DNA of 64,000 nt from Mollicutes bacterium (GCA_003553945.1 PWEL01000038.1:31028-95027), one strand, 5' to 3'. Counted from the stretch's first letter, positions 42,069-51,032 are shown. Numbers and translations are program-made. The notes: generated by a model not told the origin, from the letters alone.

Positions 42069-43466
42069 CTATTTCAAGTGACGTTTCAATAGTTTCAAGG
42101 CTAGTCGCGGCGCCTTCTGGGCGAGCAGTCCCATCGCCGCCATGATGTAGAGTTCATCGATGAGATACTCCGCATCCCGCGGTCGAAGCTCAAGCTTCTT
42201 GTCGCTCTTGTGCTGAACTTCCTCGAGGATGCCCTTGGGGTCCTCGGCGTTGATGAGGACGCCGCCGGTGCCGATGACATACTCGATCTCCGTGAGGTCC
42301 TTGCCTGTCTGATAATACATATTGCCAAGCGGCGTATAGACCACTTCGACCTGGCCGACATGCCGGCTCATCGAATAATCGGCGCATATGCGCGCAAGCG
42401 CCTGGTCGAACGCTTTCTCCTCGTCGCTGTCGGGCAGGTAGTCGACCTCCTCCTGCCGTCTCTTCACCGCATCCTCGATCATCTCTTCGTCCGCACGCTC
42501 GTCCTCGCCGTTCTCGTAGTATTTCTGAAACTCGTACTCCGAGACGAGGGACACCAGTGCGTTCGCGGAGTGCCTGACACCGAGGTCCCCTTCTACGGTG
42601 CGCTTGGCGAAGGGTTCCTGAAGCCCCTTCAGGATGACTTCGGCGCGTTTGGGGACCCCCTGTCCGATGGTGTGGACGTCGGTGGTCGCGCCGCCGACGT
42701 CGATGACGATGAGGTCTCCAAAGCCTTCCATGTCCTCATGACCCTTCGACAAGAGCTCCGCCGCGTTCAATACAGCCTCGGGCGTCGGCATGATGATCTC
42801 GCCCGTCTTCTCTTCAGCTTTCTTGATGCCCTTGCCCTCGATGATCTTGTTGATGAAGATGCGACGAATGACCTTCTTGGCCGCTTCGACCTGCAGCTGC
42901 TTGAGCTTCGGCATCACGTTGTCGACGATGTAGTATTCAATGTTCTTCTCGCTGAGCACAGCGTCTATCTCATCGGCCGCATCCTTGTTGCCGGCGACGA
43001 TGATCGGCACATCCAGTTTCGCTTCCGCAAGCTTTCTCGCGTTGTGCAGGATGCATTCCTGATTGCCGCCGTCCGTGCCGCCGGCGAGGAGTATGATGTC
43101 GATATCAGCCTGCTTCAGCTGCTTGATCTCCTTCTTGCCCAGATGATGGCTGAATACATGCTCGACGAGCGCACCGGCGCCGAGACATGCGCGCTTGGCC
43201 GCCTCGGCGGTGAGCTCCTCGACGAGCCCGATGGCAGCCATCTTGAGGCCTCCGGCCGCACTCGAACAAGCGGAGACAGTCGTGATCTCGCCCATCCTGG
43301 GATGTGCTTTCTCAAGCTTCTCAAGTGCCTGGTTGAAACCTTCGAGCACATCGGTTTTGACCGTCGTCATCGCCCGGGAAGTCCCGACGATCCTTTCTTT
43401 CTTCATATCAACAGCGGTCAGCTTGGTATAGGTCGAACCGAAATCGACAAGGAGGTGTACACTCAT
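42069..43466 (-). CDS. glmL: Glutamate mutase reactivating factor GlmL/MutL
   Basis: ATPase of the actin/ASKHA fold thought to exchange damaged cobalamin in glutamate mutase. It has 465 residues. The phosphate loops are [16 protein letters not shown] and [17 protein letters not shown], with [13 protein letters not shown] between them and [15 protein letters not shown] near the C-terminus. Position between the S and E subunits is the standard arrangement. It overlaps glmS by 4 nt. It is unrelated to the DNA mismatch-repair protein MutL. Confidence 0.95.
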   Translation of the reverse strand: MSVHLLVDFGSTYTKLTAVDMKKERIVGTSRAMTTVKTDVLEGFNQALEKLEKAHPRMGEITTVSACSSAAGGLKMAAIGLVEELTAEAAKRACLGAGALVEHVFSHHLGKKEIKQLKQADIDIILLAGGTDGGNQECILHNARKLAEAKLDVPIIVAGNKDAADEIDAVLSEKNIEYYIVDNVMPKLKQLQVEAAKKVIRRIFINKIIEGKGIKKAEEKTGEIIMPTPEAVLNAAELLSKGHEDMEGFGDLIVIDVGGATTDVHTIGQGVPKRAEVILKGLQEPFAKRTVEGDLGVRHSANALVSLVSEYEFQKYYENGEDERADEEMIEDAVKRRQEEVDYLPDSDEEKAFDQALARICADYSMSRHVGQVEVVYTPLGNMYYQTGKDLTEIEYVIGTGGVLINAEDPKGILEEVQHKSDKKLELRPRDAEYLIDELYIMAAMGLLAQKAPRLALKLLKRHLK

Positions 43467-43876
43467 TGCTCTAAGTCCTCCTTCAGCTGTCTGGCCGCCT
43501 CTTCTATATCGGACCCCGGAGGATAGACGCGGTCGAAGCCCATCTTCTTGAATCTCTGTTCGACATCCTTGAAATCCTGCTTACCGACGACGATGTTCCC
43601 TCCGACGTAAAGCTTGACATGTGAAAGTCCGGCCTCGACGCAGTTCTCCTTCATATATTTGCAGTCCATCTCGCCGTGCCCGTAAAGCGAGGATATAAGG
43701 ATTGCATCCGCATCCGTCTCGATCGCGGCGCTTATGAAATCCTCCTGTGAGCTGAGCACGCCGATGTTGACGACATTGAATCCATGTTCTTTTAGCACAT
43801 GCTCGATGATCTTGTTGCCGACGGCATGCACATCGGCACCGATGACACCTATGACGACTGTGTGCAAGCTAACCAT
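43463..43876 (-). CDS. glmS: Glutamate mutase subunit S (cobalamin-binding)
   Basis: Small B12-binding subunit. It has 137 residues. The base-off signature DxHxxG is [14 protein letters not shown], with the later [12 protein letters not shown] and VGGNIVVGK elements of the B12 fold. ATG at 43876 directly abuts its GGGAG, so TTG at 43867, 9 nt away, may be the true start; it would remove three residues. Translation initiation overlaps the end of a small leader ORF. It is the first enzyme gene of a roughly 11-kb operon. Confidence 0.95.
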   Translation of the reverse strand: MVSLHTVVIGVIGADVHAVGNKIIEHVLKEHGFNVVNIGVLSSQEDFISAAIETDADAILISSLYGHGEMDCKYMKENCVEAGLSHVKLYVGGNIVVGKQDFKDVEQRFKKMGFDRVYPPGSDIEEAARQLKEDLEQ

Positions 43877-44025
43877 CTCCCTGCTCGAGTCTTGGGCACA
43901 ATAAAAAGGACAATTTTGAAGACAAAATCATCCTTGGGCTTACCTCTTGTCAGCGGATAGAAAACCGCCGCCGCAAACGTCATAACCGGATTCGTTTTTG
44001 CCGCTTCGCAGTTTCTTTTCTCCAT
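43849..44025 (-). CDS. Possible leader ORF before glmS
   Basis: A 58-codon frame starts at ATG 44025 (AGGG 8 nt upstream; an ATG at 44046 extends it by 7 codons without a ribosome-binding site). It reads through the leader terminator hairpin and ends 28 nt inside glmS. The predicted peptide is basic with a hydrophobic stretch ([12 protein letters not shown]). I recognise no family. It may be a leader peptide, a degenerate gene, or chance. Confidence 0.3.
   Translation of the reverse strand: MEKRNCEAAKTNPVMTFAAAVFYPLTRGKPKDDFVFKIVLFIVPKTRAGRWLACTQSS
43901..43933 (-). terminator. Intrinsic terminator in the glutamate mutase operon leader (attenuator)
   Basis: On the minus strand GGATGATTTTG and CAAAATTGTCC form an 11-bp helix with two G-U pairs and a 4-nt loop (43908-43933), followed by TTTTTAT. 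It is 25 nt before the glmS start and about 140 nt after the promoter. That position would stop transcription before the first gene unless antiterminated. The heptamer GCCCAAG flanks it on both sides. Confidence 0.72.
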
Positions 44026-44052
44026 CGGCTCGACCCTTTTGTTCATAATGGG

Positions 44053-44066
44053 TGTAAACGCTTACC
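44053..44066 (-). promoter_or_regulatory. cre-like operator at the glutamate mutase promoter
   Basis: The plus strand reads TGTAAACGCTTACC, differing from the CcpA consensus TGWNANCGNTNWCA only at the last base. It starts about 5 nt downstream of the predicted transcription start, a repressing position. Confidence 0.68.
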
Positions 44067-44077
44067 ATTCAATTCTA

Positions 44078-44105
44078 ATTATACGCTTATTGCGCGAAAT
44101 TTCAA
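44078..44105 (-). promoter_or_regulatory. Sigma-A-type promoter of the glutamate fermentation operon
   Basis: On the minus strand TTGAAA (44100-44105) and TATAAT (44078-44083) are 16 nt apart. A leader of about 195 nt follows. Between this promoter and the end of the LemA-like gene (44106-44190) I see only a weak 5-bp hairpin and no other feature. Confidence 0.8.
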
Positions 44106-44190
44106 GGCCCCGGGGAGATTTTTTTACAAGAAAGATTAGTATCGAAACTATCCGGTTTCAGGAAGGGATTCAAGGTGTTCGCGGCGATTG

Positions 44191-44679
44191 TCAACCGAAA
44201 TATTCCTTTTCCTCGAAACCGATCCGCTTGGAAAGTATACGCATGGGGAACGCCAGGATGAAATGATTGTAGTATAGCACTTTGGAGTTGTACTTGAGCC
44301 TGAGATTCTGTAAGTCCTCGAACTTCTTCTTGAGTTCGGGGGCCGACTGGATGGTCTCCTCATCCATCGACACATACAGCATCTGCAATGACTTGAATAC
44401 CGCCTGACGCTCTTCAAGCGTGAGCGTGCGGAGATTGTCCTCCTCGAATCCGCTCACCTTGAGCAATGTATCGTGGTTCTCAATCTGTTCGAAAAGGTCC
44501 GAACGCTCCACATAGGCGTGAGCGGTCTCGAAGAGCTGTTTATGGAATAGAAGTTCATGCCGGGAGACATCCTGCCAGAGCTTGAGCATGCGGTTCCGGC
44601 GGTTGATGACGAGGAAGACAATCAGACCGATGACAACGGCGAGGATGATGAAGGGTTCCATGTAGGGAAGGGGAAGCAT
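44191..44679 (-). CDS. LemA-like membrane-anchored protein
   Basis: 162 residues. One N-terminal membrane helix (about 8-26) is followed by a long alpha-helical domain. The C-terminal LRLKYNSKVLYYNHFILAFPMRILSKRIGFEEKEYF corresponds to the conserved end of LemA proteins (YN..V..YN..I..FP..), seen here in two parts around residues 130 and 150. The helices facing the cytoplasm or outside cannot be told apart. Function is unknown. It starts 13 nt after the HD-GYP-like gene with AGGGG 7 nt upstream. Confidence 0.78.
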   Translation of the reverse strand: MLPLPYMEPFIILAVVIGLIVFLVINRRNRMLKLWQDVSRHELLFHKQLFETAHAYVERSDLFEQIENHDTLLKVSGFEEDNLRTLTLEERQAVFKSLQMLYVSMDEETIQSAPELKKKFEDLQNLRLKYNSKVLYYNHFILAFPMRILSKRIGFEEKEYFG

Positions 44680-44692
44680 GTCCTCACCCCTC

Positions 44693-46240
44693 TCAGGCGA
44701 GTTTTTGTTGGTAGCGTTTATAGTAGCTTTCGAATTCGTTGCTGTATTTGAGGAAGCGGTCGAGGATGTAGGGTTCGAAGTAATCCTTGAACTCGAGTTC
44801 GAGGAGCTCCTTCGCCCGCTTGTGGTTCAAAGAGGTCTTGTAGTTACGTGGCTGCCTGAGGATGTCGTAGATCTCCGCGAGGAGGATGATCTGTCCCTCC
44901 TGGGTGCGCTGGATGCGCTTCATCCGTTCGATGAAGGACTTGTCGGCGGTCTTCTCGAAGTGGGCGCGGACGATATCCTCGCTCTTTTGGTTGAGCTGAA
45001 GCCTCTTGATGATGACGCTACCGAGGATTGTCTTCTCCCTGATGACTTGATAGTCCTTCTCATCGAGCACTTCCTTGTCCTCATACTCGACGATGGAGAG
45101 GTCCTTGACCTTGTCGATGTGGATCTTCGAGTAGTCGTAGATCTCAGAGCACACATTCGGGCTGAGGCCGAGCACATCCCCAAGGCGCGATGCCATCTCT
45201 GCGACCCGGTAGGCGGAGTGTTTCTGGCTTTCATCGGTACGGGGGTTGAATACACTGATCACATCGAACACATCGCCGACGACCGCTTTGAAGTCGGATT
45301 CCATGTCGCGGCGCTTGAGAAGTTCCTCCTTGCGCTTGTTGTTCATCATTTCACCGATGGCGACCGATGAGAAGAGTGCGATATGGAATACAATCAGCAC
45401 AAGTGTGCGCAGGAGGATGTCTATAGTGACGCTCGGATTGTCGATGATGAGGAAATTATAGAGCTCCTCGATGGATCCCGCGTATTCATAGAGCGGATAC
45501 ATCACGAGCACATGCACGATGGTCATCAAAACGAGCACCCATTTGAAGAGGAACCTGAGCAGTTTCGCATCCTGATAGAGCGCGATGACGACCAGGGCGA
45601 AATAGACGAGCGCGTACCCGGCAAGGGCGATGGAATCGCCGCCTTCGGTCGTGGGGTCGACACCGACGACAAGCTTGATGTACACACCGATGGACGCCAA
45701 CAGGACATAGACGCTCGCGATGTACATCGCCATCTGTTGCTTGAGGAGCGTCCTCGGACGTTCCCGGATTATGCGCTTCAGGGTGGTGTTGATGGCGAAC
45801 ATCAACACACCGAAACCGAATATGACGATATAATTCGGGTCCTGGGATCCGACGATAGTGAAGATCAAGAAGACGACGTTGGTGACGATGAGGATGTTCT
45901 TGATGACGCGGTTGCGTCGATACAGAACACTCTTGTCATCGAGGATGTCCACACCGGATTCAAAATGGAATTTCTCCGTCGCTTTCTTCTTGAGCCTCCG
46001 GTAGATGATGCGGGCGCGACGCCTCATGTTCGAGGGGGAACGTTTGGACTTCGTGCCGTCGCCATAATAATACATCTTGATGCGGTCCGCGATGTTCTTG
46101 AAAAACAGGGCGATCTTGTCCAACCGCGTTGTTTTGACCGGGTCATCACCTTTCTTGATGTGATCGACGTATTCCTTCAGTTCGTCCGGGTCCTTATCCT
46201 TTTTGAAAAAATCTTCAAGGTCCTTATCCTTTTTCGCCAT
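44693..46240 (-). CDS. Membrane protein with degenerate HD-GYP domain
   Basis: 515 residues. A basic, charged N-terminus (1-100) is followed by about six helices (between 112 and 295) and a C-terminal cytoplasmic domain (about 320-510) laid out like HD-GYP cyclic-di-GMP phosphodiesterases. HSAYRVAEMASRLGDVLGL corresponds to the first helix (His341). The HD dyad is YD (368-369). The HHExxDGxGYP loop is HFEKTADKSF (427-436). The DVYDAL helix is EIYDIL (456-461) followed by RNYKTSLNHKRAKELL. Several metal ligands are thus changed, so activity is doubtful or altered. It may be a sensor or scaffold. Co-oriented with yutG and the LemA-like gene. Confidence 0.75.
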   Translation of the reverse strand: MAKKDKDLEDFFKKDKDPDELKEYVDHIKKGDDPVKTTRLDKIALFFKNIADRIKMYYYGDGTKSKRSPSNMRRRARIIYRRLKKKATEKFHFESGVDILDDKSVLYRRNRVIKNILIVTNVVFLIFTIVGSQDPNYIVIFGFGVLMFAINTTLKRIIRERPRTLLKQQMAMYIASVYVLLASIGVYIKLVVGVDPTTEGGDSIALAGYALVYFALVVIALYQDAKLLRFLFKWVLVLMTIVHVLVMYPLYEYAGSIEELYNFLIIDNPSVTIDILLRTLVLIVFHIALFSSVAIGEMMNNKRKEELLKRRDMESDFKAVVGDVFDVISVFNPRTDESQKHSAYRVAEMASRLGDVLGLSPNVCSEIYDYSKIHIDKVKDLSIVEYEDKEVLDEKDYQVIREKTILGSVIIKRLQLNQKSEDIVRAHFEKTADKSFIERMKRIQRTQEGQIILLAEIYDILRQPRNYKTSLNHKRAKELLELEFKDYFEPYILDRFLKYSNEFESYYKRYQQKLA

Positions 46241-46253
46241 GACCGCTCACATC

Positions 46254-46817
46254 CTATAGGTCGAAGTCTAGCTTGATCTCCTTGTATCTCGGGTCTTTCC
46301 TCGCTTCATTCTCGTTCGCGATCTGCGCGACACGCGTCGAAGCGGCGGCCGCGATTGCGCCGACAATGTCGTCAAGGAAGGTGTGGCAGACCTTTTCGTC
46401 ATCTTTTCCCTGCGTGTTCAATGTCTCGATGATCGCAGGCTTGTTGACATCGATATCACCGAAATTCGTCTTGCCGATGGTGCCGAAAAGACCTGCGAGT
46501 TCAAGACCGAACAGTTCATCGATACCGAAGAGGCCCAGATCAGTGTGCAGTATCTCCCTGAGCGGCTGCCTGATACGGTTCTCCTCTGTCAGGCGGTCGA
46601 TTTCAGCACCGAGCTGGAGAATATGGAACGTATCCCGCAACGAGAGAATCTTCTCCACGGATTCGATGCAGTCCTGCCGGGAGACCTCAACGGTCCATTT
46701 CGATTGCTGTGCATAGGCGACGCCGGCGATATCATCCACCGACACGCCTCGTTCCTTCAATGTTTCGATGTTCATCCTCAACATCTCGTCTCGACTGAAC
46801 AATCTGCGCTTTTCCAT
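46254..46817 (-). CDS. YutG/PgpA-related phosphatase family protein
   Basis: 187 residues matching Bacillus YutG in layout: ETLKERGVSVDDIAGVAYAQQ near the start, then EPL-type RQPLREILHTDLGLFGIDELFGLELAGLFGTIG in part, GKTNFGDIDVNKPAIIETLN, and the C-terminal FLDDIVGAIAAAASTRVAQ. The family is related to phosphatidylglycerophosphatase A, but substrate is not established from sequence. Notably it has no membrane helix. It starts a three-gene unit with an extended -10 promoter (46848-46856). Confidence 0.85.
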   Translation of the reverse strand: MEKRRLFSRDEMLRMNIETLKERGVSVDDIAGVAYAQQSKWTVEVSRQDCIESVEKILSLRDTFHILQLGAEIDRLTEENRIRQPLREILHTDLGLFGIDELFGLELAGLFGTIGKTNFGDIDVNKPAIIETLNTQGKDDEKVCHTFLDDIVGAIAAAASTRVAQIANENEARKDPRYKEIKLDFDL

Positions 46818-46847
46818 CTGAAAAACTCCTTCAACAGTTATTTACTC

Positions 46848-46856
46848 ATTATAGCA
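46848..46856 (-). promoter_or_regulatory. Extended -10 promoter before yutG
   Basis: The minus strand reads TGCTATAAT about 30 nt upstream of the ATG. The best -35 (TTTTCA at 17 nt) is weak, so the TG extension is likely important. Confidence 0.65.
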
Positions 46857-46889
46857 CTTTTTAAAAGAAATGAAAACGTGAACAGGGCA

Positions 46890-47819
46890 TCACTCAAGTC
46901 TGATACCTTCTTTCAAGAGAGTCCTTCCGGCACCATTCAGAAAAGACGTGATGTCCATCGCCTTCTTTGACTCGAGCTGCACACGCTTCAGGCTGAGCGC
47001 ACCCACTTTGGCCTTGACAACGGCGTGATGCTTATCAACATGGACCACTGTACCAGGGGTCGCATCGCTCCTCGTTTCTAAAGGACTGGCCGAGAAGACC
47101 TTCAGTTTCCTGCCATCGAGCGTGGTGAACGCACCCGGAGAGGGGTTGAAAGCACGGATCTTCCGGTGGATCTTTGTGGCGGCCATATCGAAGGAGAGCC
47201 TTGCCTCTTCCTTCCCAACCTTGGGGGCATAGGTCGCCTCGCCTTCAGTTTGCGGTTCGGGCTCGATCTCGCCGGAAGCTATCCGCGGCAGTGTCTCTAC
47301 GAGCAGCGCGGTTCCGGCGCGGATGAGTTTCTCACTCAATGTCCCTTTCGTTTCATCACAAGCGAGAGAGACTTCGGAACTTGCATAGACTGGCCCGGCA
47401 TCCATGCGGTCCACCATGTGCATGATCGAGACACCGGTTGTCTCATATCCGTATTCAACGGCCCGGGTGATGGGCGCCGCCCCGCGCAACGCGGGGAGCA
47501 GGCTGGCATGCACATTGACCGGCGCCTTGCGCGGTGCCTCGAGCATGGGGCTGGGCACTTTTTTTCCATAGGCGACTGTGATCAGCAGGTCGATATCATG
47601 CGCCTTGATTGTTTCATGGAGCGCATCAAGCTTCTCGGGCTGCCAGACATCAAGACCGAGGGTGACGGCCTTCTCTTTCACCGGAGTCGGACGCGGTCTG
47701 CGTCGCCGGCCGCGCTGCCTGTCCGGCAGCGTGAGGACGGCTTTTATATTGTAATGGGCGTGCAATGCTTCAAGGAACGGCACGCTGAAGTCGGATGTGC
47801 CTGCGAATAGAATCTTCAT
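46890..47819 (-). CDS. fmt: Methionyl-tRNA formyltransferase
   Basis: Formylates initiator Met-tRNA. It has 309 residues from ATG at 47819, 7 nt after AGGAGG; the ATG at 47825 is only one base away from it. The formyltransferase core shows ILFAGTSDFSVPFLEAL, VKEKAVTLGLDVWQPEKL, VNVHASLLPALRGAAPI (catalytic Asn and His) and MVDRMDAGPV (catalytic Asp). A C-terminal OB-fold domain binds tRNA. It follows priA, as in many Bacillota, but no deformylase gene is between them. Confidence 0.95.
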   Translation of the reverse strand: MKILFAGTSDFSVPFLEALHAHYNIKAVLTLPDRQRGRRRRPRPTPVKEKAVTLGLDVWQPEKLDALHETIKAHDIDLLITVAYGKKVPSPMLEAPRKAPVNVHASLLPALRGAAPITRAVEYGYETTGVSIMHMVDRMDAGPVYASSEVSLACDETKGTLSEKLIRAGTALLVETLPRIASGEIEPEPQTEGEATYAPKVGKEEARLSFDMAATKIHRKIRAFNPSPGAFTTLDGRKLKVFSASPLETRSDATPGTVVHVDKHHAVVKAKVGALSLKRVQLESKKAMDITSFLNGAGRTLLKEGIRLE

Positions 47820-47879
47820 CTTCATACCTCCTGGAATTCTCCAAGTTCACATCGTTTGATATCATGGTCCGTTCGACAG

Positions 47880-50213
47880 TCAAAAGACCCTGGGGTAATG
47901 ATTGACAACGAGTTTGGATGTGCGCATATCGAAAAGCCCGCTCAGTTCGTTCAGCGCCTTATAAACCTCCGCTTCACCATCATGTCTGAGAATAAGCTGC
48001 TGGCGATGCATGCCGTGTTGGTGGGGGAATGTGGGACGCGTAGGCCCTAAAGGCTTGTAGAGGCGTTTCTGAAGGAAACGGCGCGCCTTGAGGGCGAGCT
48101 GATGCGCATAGGCTGAATGTTCGTGTAGCACAAGAAGCTGGGTGAGATTCTTGAAAGGCTCGACATTGGTCTGGCGTCTGAAATCTATCTCGCGCTCATA
48201 AAAGGCTTCGTAGTCACCCTCGGCGACTGCTTGAAAGACTGGATGGTCCTTCTGATAGGTCTGGATGACAACATCTCCGCGCGTACTGCGCCTACCGCTT
48301 CTGCCAGCTATCTGCATGAGAAGCGAGAACGTTTCACTCTGGGCATAGAAATCCGGCACATGGAGCGCCATGTCCGCGGAAAGCACGCCTACGAGCGTGA
48401 CATTATCGAAATCCAGTCCCTTGGCGATCATCTGGGTGCCGATGAGGATATCCCCTTCCCTCTCGAACTGATGCAGCAGCTTCTCATGAGCCTGTTTCCT
48501 ACCGGTGGTGTCCTTATCCATGCGAACGATGTTCGCTTGAGGAAATGTTTCACGGAGCGCTTCTTCCACCCTCTCGCTTCCAGCCCCCATATAACGGATG
48601 TGCGGGCTGCCGCAGGAAGGACACTGTTTTGGGACCGCACGCTTCTTCCCGCAGTGATGGCACATGAGGCGGGAGGTATGCTTGTGGAATGTCAGACTGA
48701 TATCGCAATCCTCGCATTTCTCCACATGACCGCACTGACGGCACAGCACGAACCGCGCATGCCCCCGGCGGTTCATGAGGATGAGCGTCTGTTCATGGTT
48801 GGAAAGTCGGGATTCAATGCCTTTTCTGAGAGTCTCGGAGAACATGGATCGGTTGCCGGAGTGAAACGCGGCCTTCATGTCCACGATATCGATACGGGGG
48901 GAGACGCTTTTCAACGCACGCTGCTTGAGCGTCAGAAGCTTGTACTTCCCCTCCCTCGCCTTGTAATAGGATACAATCGAAGGGGTCGCGCTGCCGAGGA
49001 CCAAGGGTGCATCATGATAAGACGCCCGTCTTCGAGCAACCGCCCTGGCATCATAAGCCGGTGCATCCTCCTGTATATAACTATCGCTCTGTTCCTCGTC
49101 GATGGCGATGAATCCGATGTCCCTTAACGGTGCGAAGACAGCGCTTCTCGCACCGATGACGACGTCGGCCTCGCCACGGAATATCTTCCGCCATTCATCA
49201 TATTGTTCGCCGGCGCTCAACCCGCTGTGATAGACAGCCACACGATTGGGGAAACGGGCTTTGAAGCGGGCGGTGATCTTCGGAGTGAGAGAGATCTCAG
49301 GAAGGAGCACCAGAGCGGTCTCGCCTCTTTGAAGCGCCGCTTCACTCAATTTTATATAGATCTCCGTCTTGCCGCTTGAAGCGACACCATGCAGCAAGAA
49401 TGCGCCATGTGTCCCCAATGTACGCTCAACCGCAAGATACGCTTCGCGCTGTTCGTCATTGAGGGTTACATCCTTGTCCTCGAGTGCATAGAGCATGCGC
49501 TGTTCCCGGTAGGTCTCCCTCGAGAAGATTTCAATCAATCCTCTCTCTTCAAGACGATTCAAGCTTGCGCGTGCTGCGCCGACCTCCTTCAGAAGCCTTG
49601 CTTTCTCCATGGGGCCATCGACCGACTTCAACAATTCAAGCAATGCCTTCTGCTTCTGACCGAGTGGTGAAGAGGGCTCCCTCAGAAAGCGGACAAACTC
49701 GACCATCCTCGCTCGCTCCGCCTGCGAGAGCCGCACGGACTCCTCGAGCGCGCCTTCCTTCACCGCACGCCTCACCTGCGGCATATGATCGGAGAGCTTT
49801 TCCGCAGGCACCGCCTTCCCCGTTTCGAACAGGGAAGAGAGTGACTCGTCGAGGCGCGACGCATCCTTGAGTCGGAACACCCGCTTATAGCGCACAGAGA
49901 GCGCCCGCGGAAGCATCGCATGCAGATAGGCGACATGGGGGTAGACATGTTCATGGCTGAGCGATTCGGAGAGGGCAAGGCGCTCTTCATCGAAAAAGGG
50001 GGGGTCGTCGAGGATGCCCTTCAACGGCTTGACACCCTTTACTTCGCTCTCTTTCTTGAGGGCGAGCACGAAACCGCTTCTCGTGCGGGTCTGAAAAGGC
50101 ACTTCGACACGCTGCCCCTTTGAAATATACGCACGGAGCGCTTTTGGCACCTTATAATCAAAGACGCGGTCGAGCGCTTGGTGCGGGAGATCCACCAATA
50201 CTTCTACGTACAT
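47880..50213 (-). CDS. priA: Primosomal protein N' (replication restart helicase PriA)
   Basis: Loads the replisome at stalled forks. It has 777 residues. The N-terminal 3'BD is followed by helicase motifs: Walker A GVASSGKTEIY (the usual second-position Thr is Ala), DEEQ in IAIDEEQSDSYIQED where DEEH is common, and GSATPS. The paired zinc motifs CRQCGHVEKCEDC and CHHCGKKRAVPKQCPSC are complete. IGTQMIAKGLDFDNVTLVG, then SGRRSTRGDVVIQT, match motifs V-VI. It is followed 60 nt later by fmt. Confidence 0.96.
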   Translation of the reverse strand: MYVEVLVDLPHQALDRVFDYKVPKALRAYISKGQRVEVPFQTRTRSGFVLALKKESEVKGVKPLKGILDDPPFFDEERLALSESLSHEHVYPHVAYLHAMLPRALSVRYKRVFRLKDASRLDESLSSLFETGKAVPAEKLSDHMPQVRRAVKEGALEESVRLSQAERARMVEFVRFLREPSSPLGQKQKALLELLKSVDGPMEKARLLKEVGAARASLNRLEERGLIEIFSRETYREQRMLYALEDKDVTLNDEQREAYLAVERTLGTHGAFLLHGVASSGKTEIYIKLSEAALQRGETALVLLPEISLTPKITARFKARFPNRVAVYHSGLSAGEQYDEWRKIFRGEADVVIGARSAVFAPLRDIGFIAIDEEQSDSYIQEDAPAYDARAVARRRASYHDAPLVLGSATPSIVSYYKAREGKYKLLTLKQRALKSVSPRIDIVDMKAAFHSGNRSMFSETLRKGIESRLSNHEQTLILMNRRGHARFVLCRQCGHVEKCEDCDISLTFHKHTSRLMCHHCGKKRAVPKQCPSCGSPHIRYMGAGSERVEEALRETFPQANIVRMDKDTTGRKQAHEKLLHQFEREGDILIGTQMIAKGLDFDNVTLVGVLSADMALHVPDFYAQSETFSLLMQIAGRSGRRSTRGDVVIQTYQKDHPVFQAVAEGDYEAFYEREIDFRRQTNVEPFKNLTQLLVLHEHSAYAHQLALKARRFLQKRLYKPLGPTRPTFPHQHGMHRQQLILRHDGEAEVYKALNELSGLFDMRTSKLVVNHYPRVF

Positions 50214-50222
50214 GCAATCCTC

Positions 50223-50996
50223 CTACAAAAACCCCAGATGTTCAAGGCCTTTACGGATACCGTCCTCATCGACCCTCGCTGTCACATGGGAGGCTCGTTC
50301 CTTGGCCGCTACAGCGGCATTGCCCATAGCCACGGAATGCGGCACCCTACCGAGCATCTCGCAGTCGTTGTTGCCGTCGCCGAAGGCGTAGGCCCGACTG
50401 AGCGGGATATCAAACGCCTGAAGCACACGGCCTATGCCGTCCTCCTTGTTCTTCTTCGCATGGAGCACATCGAATCCTTCCTCGAACCAGGGGACGACCC
50501 TATAACCTTCCGGGACATCGATCGACGGTTCCGAAGAAGTGAACGCCCAGAGCTGATAGATTGGCATGCGCTTGTGAAGGTCCGGGTCCAGTTCCGGCAG
50601 AGGAAGACTCTTCGCATCAAAACGGGAAGCGATGTAGTCGTTCATCGCATTGATTCCATGACTGTATTTCCCCAGCATGCCATACAGCAGGTTTGATTGT
50701 TCAAAGAGTCTCTTGATGCCTCTCACATCCGCCTCGGGCATAGGATCATCGTGCAGGCACGCATCCCCGTGATAGATCAACCGGCCGTTGAGCGTCACCA
50801 GCACATCGAAATACCGCCTTATGGGTTCAATCACACCCAGCATATAGGGGCCGCGCCCTGTAGCGATCGCCAGCAGCACATCCTCCCTGGAGGACAGCGC
50901 ATCCAGCGCCGCTACCGTGGAGGCCGGAACAATCCTGTTAGTGGCATCATAGAGGGTATCGTCAATGTCAAAAAAAATAATCTTTCGTGTTTTCAC
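50223..50996 (-). CDS. HAD superfamily hydrolase (Cof-like, subclass IIB)
   Basis: 257 residues from GTG at 50996. This start is favoured because AAGGGG lies 6 nt upstream and the only visible promoter (51016-51024) would start transcription near 51009, after the ATG at 51011. Motif I is FFDIDDTLYD, motif II lies in LLAIATGRGPY, and motifs III-IV are in AYAFGDGNNDCEML. The C2B cap is present. Sugar phosphates or FMN are usual substrates of the family, but this one cannot be assigned. It is divergent from the RNase J gene. Confidence 0.87.
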   Translation of the reverse strand: MKTRKIIFFDIDDTLYDATNRIVPASTVAALDALSSREDVLLAIATGRGPYMLGVIEPIRRYFDVLVTLNGRLIYHGDACLHDDPMPEADVRGIKRLFEQSNLLYGMLGKYSHGINAMNDYIASRFDAKSLPLPELDPDLHKRMPIYQLWAFTSSEPSIDVPEGYRVVPWFEEGFDVLHAKKNKEDGIGRVLQAFDIPLSRAYAFGDGNNDCEMLGRVPHSVAMGNAAVAAKERASHVTARVDEDGIRKGLEHLGFL

Positions 50997-51015
50997 TTTC
51001 ATCCCCTTCATGCAA

Positions 51016-51024
51016 ATTATAACA
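51016..51024 (-). promoter_or_regulatory. Extended -10 promoter for the HAD phosphatase gene
   Basis: The minus strand reads TGTTATAAT, with no good -35. It would give a very short leader of about 12 nt before the GTG start at 50996. Confidence 0.55.
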
Positions 51025-51032
51025 CAAATCCT

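Noticed and set aside
42069-43466. DNA mismatch repair MutL/MutS in the glutamate operon
   Set aside because: The names are shared historically, but these proteins have an ASKHA ATPase fold and a B12-binding motif, not mismatch-repair domains.
43877-44070. Cobalamin riboswitch in the glutamate mutase leader
   Set aside because: Glutamate mutase uses B12, but I could not find the conserved B12-box or core elements; only a terminator hairpin is visible.
44144-44159. Terminator after the LemA-like gene
   Set aside because: Only a 5-bp GAAAC/GTTTC stem without a T run; too weak.
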